From positions 34,407,025 to 34,471,024 of the forward strand of contig NC_053114.1 of NCBI RefSeq assembly GCF_010015445.1: 64,000 nucleotides of DNA. Direction: 5' to 3'. The notes under the pieces are model-generated. The model was not told the DNA's origin. It worked only from the letters and a program-made list of their open reading frames with translations, and ran no database searches. A program made the translations under genes and the position numbers. Below, one piece after another: positions 48,885 through 60,840 of this stretch (the stretch's first letter is position 1; every line of letters starts with the position of its first letter). The stretch is from Perca fluviatilis. Lineage: Eukaryota > Chordata > Actinopteri > Perciformes > Percidae.

Positions 48885-50540
48885 CCCATTTTCATATTCA
48901 TATTTGTACAGGCACATTTATCTGAGCAATCCTTGCCTCGTCTGCCTGAATACTTCTTCCTCTTCAGACCCCATAAATATCCAAATCAACTAATGACTCC
49001 TCTTGAGGAATTAAAAAGGCATCATTAGCCAGCACCTGAAGGTTAGGTCTGATGTACTGTGAGGACTTTGTCGATGCTGATTAGGAAAATAGTCTCAAGG
49101 GACGATCTGTATTACAGTAAAGTAATATGTAATGAGGAAACCAGGCATACATTTAATGTACAGCGTTTCTCTTTTCACTACTGTCAACACAAGGATTAAA
49201 GACAAATTACTGTATTTCTGGCTTTGTTATGTTGGCATACTATTTAAAACTCTACACAATGCATACCAGTTATTGGTGTCCAGACCATCCAATAGATGAA
49301 AGAGGCACACACTAAAGAATTCATACATCTTGTCTCTTAATAGAGTGACAGCTTTTATACGGCCTCCCTGCACAGAAAAAGTCCATCAGCTGTCCTGTGA
49401 CTGACATCTACATTACAGACGCTGTATGGCACCTCTGTAAATAATTCATGTTATAAGTCCATCAAACAGTTTAAGACTTTTTTTTTCTCCATGTCATTTC
49501 ATTTCAGTGGTCCTGATTGTTGGTTGTCAACATGGAAATGGAAAGTTTGTAACAACAGTAGTGCATTTCTGTTCTAGAGGTGGGGGAGAAGTAGAAGAAT
49601 GGGCAACGGGGAAGATGTGGAGGTAGCAGAGATGACCCACATTGGTGCGACTTGTTATGAATTTGCAATGATGCTGCTGGGCTTGTTAGACCACGGCTGG
49701 GGAGCCAGGGGTGATGGGAGATGCACAGTCGGCTAACTCGGCTAACCCCTCTGCAATTCTATTACACTTGTTTATAGCTCTTGGCAAACTGCACACTAAA
49801 GATATGTTAGCTTCTGAGAGAAGGGCAGGGTTAAAGGGGGACGACTACTTAGCATTTCACAAGGAGACAGAGAGGGCCTCCTGAGCAAAGTGAGCACGCG
49901 GGGGAAGTGAGGACAGAACAGACAGAAAAATACAGATAAAACTTGGTTGACCGGTAAAATACTGAGGCATGGTAATATCAATCAATCATTTTTTTTTTTT
50001 TCATATGAAATTGTACGGGGTACAATTCCAGTGAAACTGAGTCCTTAAAACTTGTGCATGATTCATCATATAGCAGAACGTGGCCGTCAGATCGGCACAC
50101 AGAAAAAGAGTCATCCGGTTGAATGGCACTGGCACTCCAGAATCCAGCTAAGTCTCGGCTTAAAGAGACCACAGCCTCCAACATCCCGCTGGAAACCGAT
50201 GCAGGTTCGAGGCATGGAGCCCCTCCGCTCACTGTCCGACGCCTGTACACTGGCTAGCAGGATGCCCAGCAAAGAAGTGGCAGTTTTTTTTTTCCTTTCT
50301 AATCATTTCGTGAATTTGAATCTTTATGTCCTATCCCTGGCACAATTTGAGAGGATTGGTAAAAATCTCCCTGGTCTGCATGAATATTGAGAACGGTTTG
50401 GAGTGACATTCCCTCATCCAGTTTCAAGTGCTGTGCCAGTTTGAGAGGTGCCAACTGTCACAGCTAATGTAAATGCAGAGTCGGTTACACTATGCTTTTT
50501 GTTCAGTAGACTGGGGATGATAGCTGCACCTGAAAATTAG
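48885..50540. other. Intergenic, nothing recognised
   Basis: Unique sequence. The 112-codon frame at 50052-50390 and the minus frames nearby lack recognisable domains. Confidence 0.4.
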
Positions 50541-50544
50541 CACG

Positions 50545-50590
<46 letters not shown>
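50541..50590. repeat. (CA)n microsatellite
   Basis: CACGCACG followed by a pure CA run to 50590. Confidence 0.96.
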
Positions 50591-50591
<1 letters not shown>

Positions 50592-51644
50592 CTTGTGTGT
50601 GTAGAAGATGATGTAACCTGAGAGCTGCACGGCACTGTAACATGATTGGTTTAGGTGTTTTAAAATGACAGCGCCTATTCAACTGTATTATCCACATGGC
50701 TACTGACCTACAGCAGTTAACAGGTTTTCCTATATAAATTATACTTTCTGTACATTATCTAAACTGCAAAAGCAAGATGGTGAACAATACTAAATTGAAA
50801 TAACCACAGTAGTCAAAAATAGTGCTTACCATAAACCAACAACAAAGCTGGCATGTAATTTTTTATGCAATTGCCGAATAATTTATACACATACTGTATA
50901 GGTTGCATAACCTTATATTGAAGATGTTTTGTATAACCTGCAGCATTGAATTTATTTGCTTTCCTTTCCCCTTTATCTTCCTGATCAAAGGCTGGATTGT
51001 GCTTTGACATGATGTACATTTTTCTACCAGCTTCCACAGTGCAAGATAAAGCCATTTTTCTACTGTTGCTATGAATCCCAAATTTCTTAGCAGCTCATGA
51101 ACAAGCATTAACAGGCAAAACCAGTCCATAGTTGCAGCGTAGAAAGCCTGCCATCACAAAAATAAATATGAACATATACAATTATTACCTGCTAGCAATC
51201 GGACCTGTACCAACTATTTCAGCGGAATGCAAACTGGTACAAAAGCATCCAAGTATTATACAGGTCCAATGTTAACTTATGAGACAATCCTGAGGATTTC
51301 TGCACATTTGAAAAATTATTCAAACAAAGCAATCCAACAAAGATTTATCTCAGGTATTAGGTGGCTGAGTGGAACAAACACATTTTTGCATTTCGGAGTG
51401 AGAAGCTGTTCTTGACCCATGTCATGTTTTTACTTTATTAACAGAAGCCAGCAAGAGATACATAAGTACAATCCACTTTAAAGATAAAGACCACAGGTGT
51501 GCATGTTTGAGTAAAGGTACAGTAACAGCACAACGCATTCTCATAAACAATGTAGTAGCCTGCGAAAATGTATGCACACCAACTCGTATGATATCCTACA
51601 AAACTAAGGCAACTGCCACGTGACACCGGCTATGGACCTCCTTG
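50591..51644. other. Intergenic, nothing recognised
   Basis: AT-rich unique sequence without supported features. Confidence 0.4.
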
Positions 51645-51652
51645 ACGCAGAG

Positions 51653-52590
51653 TAGGGCTTTGACTTTTGCCCAAAAATCATATTCGAAGTTCGTTTGTAT
51701 ATTAATATTAATATTCGAATATATTCGAATATTTATTAATAATATTTTGACCATTAAATGCCTTCATTTAAAAAAAAAAATTAAGTCAGACCCTGGATTA
51801 AACACACACAGTGTGCTTTCGACAGGAAGTTCGGGGCTTTCACCGTAGCCTACGTAAGTGGTCTGATGTTTATACTCGTGTGCTGGTGTGTGTGGGCGGT
51901 GTTGCCAATTAGACACTTTTTTTCACAAAAGCGACTAATCTGGCGACTTTCTGTAGAAAAGACAGCGACTTTCTGTAAAATGAAAAAGAGTCGCCAGTAT
52001 TTCTCTCCTGTGGCCGCCGAAACAGTCACCTTTCTCTTCTGTTGTGTGACTGAGGAGCAGCCCCGCCCTCCCCTCCCCTCTGTGCTCTCTCCTCATGTGC
52101 AGCCAACTCTGTCTCACGGCATTTCGTGTAAATGTACACGTTATTCTTAATCTATTGATATGTGTTCACGGAGACGTTTTTCTCGTTTTTTACGTGCAGC
52201 AGCACTGAGCAGGCAGGTAGAAAGGGGAGAAGGGACAGGGTGCGGCGCCGGTGTAGGTAGGAGAGACAGCGGAACGCGACGGGAGAAAGACGCCGCTGAG
52301 CTGGCCTGGCCGTGGGCCAGCCACTTTCTTTGAGAATTAGGGGGGAATGCACCGCTACCGAGCCACGGCCGAGAGACGTGCCTCGCCGCGACGTGTAGTT
52401 ACATTTTGAAATGCGTGAAAAAGCCTCGGAATCTGAACGGAAAACAACGTTTACAAGCAAACGCATTTACAAAAAATAATGCCCATAACAGGTTCGAATA
52501 TTAAGGGCTGGCTAATATTCGTTCGAATATCTTTTATTTTTTTAATATTCGAATTATATTCGAATAACGAAGTTCGGAGTCAAAGCCCTA
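51653..52590. mobile_element. hAT-type element with ATTCGAAT ends, perfect duplication
   Basis: ACGCAGAG at 51645-51652 is repeated at 52591-52598. The ends are TAGGGCTTTGACT and AGTCAAAGCCCTA, a perfect 13-base inverted pair. Both subterminal regions are full of ATTCGAAT/TATTCGAA palindromes (51682-51732 and 52495-52565), probable transposase binding sites. The 938-bp interior is GC-rich in the middle (52050-52400). It includes 'cggtgttgccaattagacac', which may be an older nested repeat. No hAT transposase frame was recognised, so non-autonomous. Confidence 0.88.
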
Positions 52591-52601
52591 ACGCAGAGCA
52601 T

Positions 52602-52697
52602 CAGTTGCTAGTTGTGTTTAGCCGCTACAGAGCTGCTTACGCCGGCTGCAGAGCTCCGTCGTATCAGCGGCAGTTGCTAGTTGTGTTCAGTAGCTAC
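52602..52697. repeat. 69-bp minisatellite, left part
   Basis: One full unit (52602-52670) starts CAGTTGCTAGTTGTGTTTAG, includes GCCGCTACAGAGCT and ends CGTCGTATCAGCGG. A second unit begins at 52671 and is cut at 52697 by the hAT element. It resumes at 53859 (CCGCTACAGAGCTCC...) to 53909, and a third partial unit follows at 53910-53935. The array predates the hAT insertion at 52698. Confidence 0.8.
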
Positions 52698-53858
52698 CAA
52701 GGTTACAATCGTTAACGAAACCCAACGCAATAATTAAAAATAGGTGGGAAAAAACATTGTCGTTAACTGAAATAAAAATAAAAAAACGAGGCATTACAAA
52801 AAACGATAACTAACTAAAACTGTAATGTCTGTTTGCAAAACTAACTAAAAAAAAATAATCTAGTAAATGTCCTTAATTTTCATCTTTCTCAATGTCTTTC
52901 ATAGAGCAAATTACGTTATATCTTTCAGAGTTGACATTTCCGACCATAGACCTGTTTTATATAGTCTATGCCATAGACTCTATGCCATAGACATGTATAG
53001 TTTCCAACTGGGAACCCAGGAATTCCAACATTCCATGTCAAATTGAACACAACATAGTCCATGCCCCTCGCCTGGCATCATGGCGGTCCCGAAAATCGGA
53101 AGAAAGCGGCAAAGTCCTATTTGATTATGACTGTGTCAGATAAAAGCAAGTGCCTCGCAGTGGAAGGTGGTAAAATATGTGGACAATTTAATGAAGGAAA
53201 CGGAGACAACCGTAGGACAACGAATACTACAGGCGTGCTCTCACCGGCGACCCGATAGCTGCTGGTTAGTAAATACGCAGGAACACCAAAAGCGTGAGGA
53301 AGCGTGGGTTAATATGTGGAGTGATACTGGGATGTCTACACAACTGTGTGAGTCGATTGACTTCAAAAAGTTCGCCACTTTACTCGAACCAAAGTTCAAA
53401 ACACCTGTTGATGTATGTCTTCTTTAGTCTGTTGGCTATTTAGGTTTTTTCCTGGCACACCTCACTTACACATTTTGCACTTACTGCGGTATCTTGTGTA
53501 GACTGTTTTACATATTTGTGCTAATGATATGTACATTTTATGTAGCATACTGGTGTTATTGTTGAATACATTGTGAATAGATATTTCTAAAATGTATGAT
53601 GTTTTTGTTGAGTTATTATTACACAATACTTTTTCTGACCTTTTTGAATCTTGCCCCCGACAAATGACCCATATTACAAAAAGGACTAAAACTAACACTA
53701 AAACTAATAAAAACTAAACATTTTCAAAAACTAAACACTAAACTAGCAAACACACTTTAAAAACTATTTAAAACTAAACTGAATTTGAAAACAAAAAGTC
53801 AAAACGAAATAAAAATAAAAACTAATGAAAAATGCAAAACTATACTGTAATAACCTTG
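52698..53858. mobile_element. hAT element with degenerate transposase
   Basis: The ends are CAAGGTTA (52698) and TAACCTTG (53858), followed inward by AAAACTAA-rich subterminal repeats on both sides. These resemble the fish hAT termini with repeated 'AACTAAAACTAAA'. Flanks GTAGCTAC (52690-52697) and GCCGCTAC (53859-53866) agree at six of eight bases, and the duplicated position falls in the 69-bp minisatellite. The 1161-bp element contains a damaged transposase N-terminal part (53061-53427), so it is an internally deleted, inactive derivative. Confidence 0.8.
53061..53427 (+). pseudogene. hAT transposase remnant (BED-finger region)
   Basis: The pieces fit the start of a hAT transposase. 'GKVLFDYDCVR' in one frame is followed, after a shift, by 'DKSKCLAVEGGKICGQFNEG', in which the two cysteines match the first half of a BED zinc finger. 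After a gap, 'TGMSTQLCESIDFKKFATLL'+EPKFKTPV matches the conserved hAT segment preceding the RNase-H core (S/F-x-x-L-L-x-x-L-x-P-x-Y/F-x-x-P). The zinc-binding histidines and the catalytic core are missing. Non-functional; family call from motifs. Confidence 0.65.
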
Positions 53859-53935
53859 GCCGCTACAGAGCTCCGTGACACCAGTTACACAGCTCTGTCG
53901 TATCAGCAGCAGTTGGTAGTTGTGTTTAGCCACCA
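53859..53935. repeat. 69-bp minisatellite, right part
   Basis: Continuation of the array split by the hAT element: the rest of unit two to 53909 (TCTGTCGTATCAGCAG), then CAGTTGGTAGTTGTGTTTAG of unit three. The units are 85-95% alike by eye. Confidence 0.75.
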
Positions 53936-56900
53936 ATAGTTAACTGTGAGCCGGGCACCGCCAGGTGACGGTCCTTTCATTGGCCGTGGCAGTTGAGTTT
54001 AGCCGAGAAAAAGTGAGCGTCATGCGGCGACAACAGTTAAGTTTAGGCTCCAAAGTGACTAGTTAAGTTTAGGAAAAAGATTGGGGTTTGGAGTAAAACA
54101 CTCCCAAGGAACGAAAACGTGTTTCCTGGGTGAAAGTATTTTGTTTTGGCTGGGAGGCAAACTCCCCTCCCCAGCTTGAAAGCGCTGGGTTTTAAGACCC
54201 ACCCATCCACCCCGACCTCCTCCCTACACGGCCCACAGTGTTCTTATTCAGCAGCAGTCATAGTGGTGCATTCAGTACAGCAAAAGAATACGTGGAATGC
54301 TTACGAATTACAGTGCTTTACTTTTCGCAGCTATATGTATGTATGCTTCATGAGAATGCCCCGAACAGCAACATGGATTTCCAGCACAACAATAAATAAA
54401 TTAACAAGTGATACATCAACCAGTGGCAGTTATTGATGAAAGAATGTGGATGTATTGAGGTTTCTCACTCCATATGGCTATCTATCCTCCAGGGCAGTGG
54501 AAGGATATATAATGAAAGCCACAGCATGTCTTGGCATGCTGGGCTCGTTTCTATTTCCACTGCATCATCACAGCAGGCGATAACCACAGTGACCCACGAC
54601 GAGCAGGACCAAACCGTGACGGCTCCCGTCCTCCACTGTTTGGCTCAACATGTGTGTTTTTGTTGTGAAGTTAATGTTAATGGGAGCTGCTAACTCGGGA
54701 GAGTGTAAAGCAGCTACAGGAAGTGTCAACTTAGTTAATAAAGTTATGGTGACCAACTCCAACCATTTTCAATTAACCTCTTGTCTGCATCTAGTTTTGG
54801 TCATTTCTTTCAGTTGTGGATAGGTTTTAATGTTTCAGGAATGAATGGTAAAGATGGTATAGATGCAAGCAAAATGAAGAGATTAAATCAAGAGGCAGTC
54901 TAAGTTACCCTTAAAGGGTAACCATGGATTTTACACATCAAAGTCTGTGTACAGCTCTTGAGGAGTATTACTGCATATGTAAAGAAAGTTTTATAAAGCT
55001 GTTTTGTGGCTCCAAAGAAAGCACATTGCCAGTGATGTCGCTTTAGTCAGTGTCTGTTAGGTCTGAAGACTACACGTTTAAAAAATAAAAATAATCTGGG
55101 GGTGTGGTGTTGGAAAGAAGTGAGCATACCTAACCTCTGTAGCCCGCTCATCTCTGCAGGTTACACACCCGAATATACAACCAAAATATTGCCGCCCGGT
55201 TAAGACAAGGAATAAGAATGCATGGAATACAACAGACAATATATCGGATTCTGCTGCAGAGTCCAACAATGTTATAGGAGTTTACTGCTAAATCAGTACT
55301 CTTTTAAACTCAAACCTTGTATTGTGCCACTGCTGTTGTTCAATAAAGGAAAGCAAAGGCAAAGGCCTATAGGTTGGTTTAAGAAGCAGAATTGTAACCA
55401 ATTGGTGCTGCATGTCGTAAACAGTGGTGACTCGTAGCGATAATGGGCTCCAGTCCAATATATTTTAATGAGCCCATCCTCGCGCTGAGACAAAAGGGTT
55501 CGACTTGATAACCCAGTCTACAATCTGCATACTGGTGCAGAATTCTAAAACAACACGCATTACACCATTACTTATAGTAATACTGCTATTTTGCACAGTA
55601 ATTGTAATTACATTTTATCAAATAGAGATAGGTAGCAACCAAAACTCTGGAGTCTCCTCAACATACTCAACAGTGTCACATGTTGTGATATCCTCTCAGA
55701 AGACAAAACTGCCCAGCCAATTTAGACTGCCTGAGCACTGGTAAATGCTCCACAAGTCATTTTGGATTAGCTGTTTCAGCTGTGTAATGTGTTATTTTTC
55801 ACAGCTTGTTTCAGGCTTAAGTGAGAATTCTTTCAGAGATTCTCAGACTTTTTTTGCAAACCTAACTACACTCCAGCATCTCCCACTGAACAGAGATTAA
55901 CTTCCTTTCTCACATGTATGTAGTTTCTTTCACTTTATGAAGTGGGCTCAGATACCTTTGGTGGAATGCAGCGTTTATATTTGAATCTGTTTGGATTTCC
56001 ATTACTGTATATGTGAACAAAACAGGTTGCAGACAAAAATCACTTGTCATTCACTATTAGCTTCAGCTGCATTCACACACATACAGGCTACCCCATCACA
56101 TCATAGTCTGAATTACAGAGGCTGACCATTGATCCACAAAAACATGTCTTAAATATGAAACAGGACCACTCTTTACAATGAGACTACAGGCCCTCTCAGA
56201 CCAGGGGCCCCAGTGCAGCCGCATGCACAGACTATATTTCTACCACTGGTGAGGAAAGTAAATGAGAAATCAATCAAACACTTAAGCTTCATTTCATTGT
56301 GTAAGAGCACTGATCCATCACAGGGTGTTATGGTCTGAGACAGCATCTGCTCCTCTGCATACTGCATGACTGCTGAAGAAAAAAAAAACACATACAGACA
56401 AACACACGCACAGGACTGAAATATCAAAAGGTCAGTAGACAGGCAAGAGGAGAGACTGGTGTTGTTGTAAGACAGGATGAGCCTCCGAGATCTCTGTCCC
56501 TTAGTGTCTGTCTGTGTAAAATCAAGGACATAACTGGAAATCGTAAACAGGTCACCATGTCTATGTTTGGCCATGCATATTGCAGATGCCAGAAGCGCCT
56601 TCCAATTCCTTTGGTTCATAAATCATCATTCAGTCTCAGTCATCATCCAAAGATTCAACTACGGAATTACGATGGCAGAGATTATATATAAAAATACTTA
56701 AGCCTCTTAGTGAGAGTGCATTTTACCAGTGGAAATAATTCCACTATACATACTTTTAAATAAATGATGCCAGACATAAACTGACTGCCAAGGATCTTTT
56801 AATTTATTCATGAAAATGTGTTGAAAACTGCAAATAATCCTCCTTTGATTCTGCATCATGTTATCGTGCAATTTCTTCACACAATAGTCATGTCATGTAA

Positions 56901-58039
56901 CAATTAATATTTCAGCGCATAAGTCAAATATCAAGAACATTTTTCTCAGTCCACCATTTTAGTCCTCAGAGCAGAGAGACATCAACATGTCACAACTACA
57001 CCACAGTGCCACACAATGGCCAGGAGAGAAAAGGCATAATGGATGTAGATAATTAAAAGGGATAATTACAAAAACTGTCATTTATCTCTTTACAAAATGG
57101 AAAGAATGCTGTTTTTTTCCCTTGTCTGTTAAATATCCCTAAATATTACAAACATATTTGGCTGAAATTCACAGGAAAGACAATCCTTGGCCCATGAATC
57201 AGCCGATCAGATTTTGATGGTGATCAGGATGTGTGATTGTGTGTTTATGTGCTGCTGGGAAAGTACCATGTTTGGGCGCTAAACAACATAGGATTATGCT
57301 AGTTTGGATCATTTGTCTGCATTGGTAGGCTTTTACAACAACACATTGTTTTCTGTAATGTGTCCTTCTAAGTCACCTTCAAATCCAGACAATTACTCAG
57401 CTCTCGTCTGTTGAGAATGGACGGTTACAAGTCAGAAAAGGATATAGATAGATAAAAGATTCAATATCAATTATGCACATGATAAGGATTTATGTCAGAA
57501 ATTAATTCCACTTTGAATATGAGAATGAGTGAAGAATATTCGTCAGCTGATGAACATGGTTTTGTTTTAAGCATGTGATTGCAAAACCCCTTGTAGAAGA
57601 CTGTGTGCGTTTGGGGCTTTTTCAGCGGTGAAGGGAATCAAGGGTATTGATGACGACTGAATGAGAGCTAATTAGTGAAGAGGAAATGGTGCTTTATTGC
57701 TGGAGAAGGGGTGGTTTTGTACTCTTCGGGGAGGAGGGAATATGGTCCCACACAAATCCCTCACAACGAAATGAAAAGTTACTTTTCAATGTTGTTATAT
57801 CATTTTTCAGAGTGTACACCTACAGTATATACTTGTCATCAGGATATCTCATATCACTGTGCACTTTTATCAAAATCATGTTTTTGTCTTCCTGGAAAAT
57901 TTTTCCACCTGTCGGGGGAAATACAACTTGTGGCCCAACAATTATACTAAGAATTCTTCCTTCAAAACTTCATTATAAAAACTAATCCATCATATCTTTG
58001 GTTATTAATATCACTTTCATGTTTTTACGGTAAACATTA
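53936..58039. other. Intergenic, no gene recognised
   Basis: Mostly unique. At 54902-54925 the palindrome GTTACCCTTAAAGGGTAACC starts a stretch (to about 55080) that resembles a fish interspersed repeat, but no ends could be fixed. The 148-codon minus frame at 56173-56619 shows no domain. Confidence 0.4.
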
Positions 58040-58125
58040 AGCCACCGGCAGCCGGTTAGCTTAGCTTCGCACAAAGACTGGGAACATGGAAAAAAGCTAG
58101 CCTGGCTCTGTCTTGGTGTGTCACC
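58040..58125. mobile_element. Teleost interspersed repeat fragment (GCCGGTTAGCTTAGC)
   Basis: 'cagccggttagcttagcttc', then GCACAAAGACTGGGAACATGG and 'aaaagctagcctggctctgt'. I know this text as a very frequent fish repeat segment. About 85 bases; the rest of the element was not recognised. Confidence 0.55.
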
Positions 58126-60099
58126 TTATTTCTACTTCTGGACTGATTTGTATTTTTGAGGTTGAGCGCCCACTTGGAACGCAGACTTGCCACCTTTTTA
58201 ATTTTTCTCATTGTTTCTTGTGTGAGACATAATGCATTTTATTTTGTGTTTCCTACAGCCAAGTATTTACTGTTATCTATCCAATTAACAGAGTGTGCAT
58301 GCTAATAAATAAGTCAAAGTACTCCAATATTTATCTTACCCATCCATGTAATCATACATGTGTTTGCTGCTTGGAGAGAGGGAGTATAATATCTTTATTG
58401 ATCTTTGTTATTCGTCTCTCTCCACTTTATTATAAAAAATAAATCCTGTGCACATCTTCCATTAGTGGCTGTGAACCCAGGATCTGTGGGGAAGGTTGCC
58501 AAAAAAGAACAATAATAAAGATCGTTGATCCCTGCTCTATCAAATAAATATGAGTATGATAGCTTATTGGGAGGTAAACAATGCAAGTCAAATAAAATAT
58601 CTCCTGGACTTAATTCCTATGGTACCAAATTACCAATATAATTTCCTCTGGATAGGATTGCCCAGCCTGGTTTTTATGTGTGTATTTGATATGTGTGTTT
58701 GTGGGTCTGTGTCTACGTGTGTATTAGTGTGTTTATGCATCTTTGTGCTTGTTGAGAGCCTGTGCCCGAATAGAAAAAAATTACGTTCTATAAAACGTCT
58801 CTATAAACAGCATAGCACAATAAATCCAAGGCAGAAATATTAAGTGGGACCAATATTTAGCTGGACCCACTCCAGAATCCTAGTAAATCTCACGAGTCGT
58901 GATGACCTTAGCATTAAAAAAATATATTTTACAGGGGGAAATAATCCAATTCTCTTCCAATGAAGGCATCACTGACATAGAGCTATCTGTGTTGTGCACC
59001 TGGGCCTTTCCACTGAGAGGTCATTTAGAATGCATTCTCTCTTTTAGGGAGAGCTCTATTAAATACACCATGAATATCCAAGCAAAAAGGTATTTTGCAA
59101 TGACCAGAAAAAAGGAAACAATGGCAGGAAAGAAATGTGCTGCAAACTGTTGCTGTGTTCAAAGAAGGGAGCCTACCATATTTGCAGAGAGACTAGGCAG
59201 TGAAGCTACAAAGGAAACCTGCTCAAGGACACCTGTTTCTCACAGGGAGTAGTTTGTGAGAAGCAGATTGTTTGTGCAACGCTGCAGCAGCCATGTGTTA
59301 ATGCTAGGAAAGGCACAAAGATCCCATTGCAGTCCCCCAACTCCACATGGAGCCACAATGTGCTTTAGAATGTGACAACATATTAAACATTTGATGAAGT
59401 CCTAAGACGACACAATGTAACTGTGCACTTAGAAAAGGATAATTATTAGACATTATATTTTTTAAAAGCCAAACTCGATCCTTTATTAATCAAAGAAAAC
59501 ATGCAAAAGAGAATTTATTAAACTGCAGTGTATTCGCCCAATTAGCATCAGCATAACATCTGTGATGCTAGTAGTAGAATACACAGAGGACCCCTGAATA
59601 AATTCATCTGCATGGCAAATCCACCTAACCTAAATCCACTCTGCACTTCCCTTTACAATTATGCTAAGGAATGCACTGAGCTTCTGGCTGTTTAGTACAG
59701 TTATCTGCCAAAACCCTCATTGCTCAAGAAGTTGTCATTATGGATTTGCTTTACCGTTACATTATCTCCTTTGGAAAACTAATTTCATATTAGGGTAACT
59801 GCCTCTGGTCGGGTTATGTGGGGCTGTTGTGTTGAATAAAATGCTGATGAAGAGGACGGGGGAGAGAAAAAGTCATGCTGGCCCTCCCTCACTATTTCTG
59901 TCAGATGAGGTCATCAAACACCAACCTGCTTTGTATATTAATGATGTAACAGCCAGGGATTTTTGGACACCCCGTCCTCAGAGACTGCTTGGCTGGAGGC
60001 AGAAGAGGACTTCATCTTGATTTGAGAGAGAGATAACACCCTTGATAGACCTGTGACAAAGGCTAGATAGGCAGTGTGAGAGGTAAAAGTGAGGGAGTG
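58126..60099. other. Intergenic DNA upstream of insyn1
   Basis: No exon recognised. 59480-59720 is non-repetitive, with ATTAGCAT, ATGCAAAAG and AATTATGC words, and may be a conserved upstream element; this is inference only. The 117-codon frame at 58899-59252 has no domain and is probably chance. Confidence 0.4.
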
Positions 60100-60780
60100 T
60101 GGACGCCAGCAGAGAGGAGAAGACAGGAGAGCAGCGAGGCAGAGGAGGATACACTGTGCCTTTAAAGCACCAAACCCCTCCTTCACATAGCCGAGCAGAA
60201 CAGCCGAGTGGTCCTGGCAGGAGCCTGAGCCCCACGATAAACTCTGGCATCAGCTTCCCTTCATCTGGCAGTCAGCGAGGACACAGTGAGGGCGCAGGGG
60301 CAGAGAGACGGGGACGGAGAAAGAGAAAGAGCAAGAGTGACAGAAAGGGGGGGGGGAGAGAGAGACGAAAACAGGCGGATAGGCAGCGAGGGAGAGGCTG
60401 TCATAGGAATCACACAGCTCCTTTTTCTTTTTTTTCTTTTTTTTTTACAGCAGCAGCTCAGCCGTTGTGTCTGCTGCCTCCCGGTGCAGGCAAACGCTGA
60501 CTGGTGACGGCTTTCGGCAGCACAGTTATCTGAGTGATGGTAGCGGCCGCGGCAGCATCGCAATCCGAAACAGTAGCTCTCCTCGCGGCTCGGGCTCTTA
60601 GTCATCTTCAGCCTCCTCTCTCCCTTCTCAGAGTGCTATCAGGGCCATTCATCGTTCCCATCTCATGCCTCCTGCCTCCTCCTCCTCCACAGCTTCATCC
60701 TCCACTTCTACTCCTCTGATGAGCCAGAGCCTCAGAGTGAAATAACCCTGCTGACAGAAGCTTCTCTCTCTGTCAAGACA
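60100..60780 (+). promoter_or_regulatory. insyn1: Probable insyn1 promoter and 5' leader exon
   Basis: CpG and GC content rises sharply here, with the densest CpG at about 60480-60610, including a NotI-type GCGGCCGC at 60543. A long polypurine tract (about 60290-60375, with a G-run) and a polypyrimidine tract (60420-60448) precede it. The latter ends in TTTTTTACAG (60450), an excellent splice acceptor. CAAGACA|GTAAGT at 60780/60781 is a strong donor. The 330 bases between could therefore be a leader exon, or the upper region could be a first exon starting within 60100-60300. A 61-codon upstream frame starts at about 60534. Assigned to insyn1 by position and orientation only. Confidence 0.45.
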
Positions 60781-60797
60781 GTAAGTAGGGGGAGAGA

Positions 60798-60801
<4 letters not shown>

Positions 60802-60829
<28 letters not shown>

Positions 60830-60840
60830 GGGTGTGTGTA
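60802..60840. repeat. (GT)n microsatellite just after the leader donor
   Basis: About 28 bases of pure GT, then GGGGTGTGTGTATG. It lies ~20 bases into the presumed first intron. GA-rich purine sequence follows to 60930. Confidence 0.95.

Noticed and set aside
54900..55080. Possible TTAA-type MITE
   Set aside because: Only one candidate edge (CTTAAAGGGTAACC); no opposite terminus or duplication could be found.
56173..56619. 148-codon minus-strand frame
   Set aside because: No family resemblance, crosses a poly-A/T tract, and no splice or start support.
58899..59252. 117-codon + strand frame
   Set aside because: No domain; cysteine-rich end looks interesting but has no secretion signal, splice signals or homologue I recognise.
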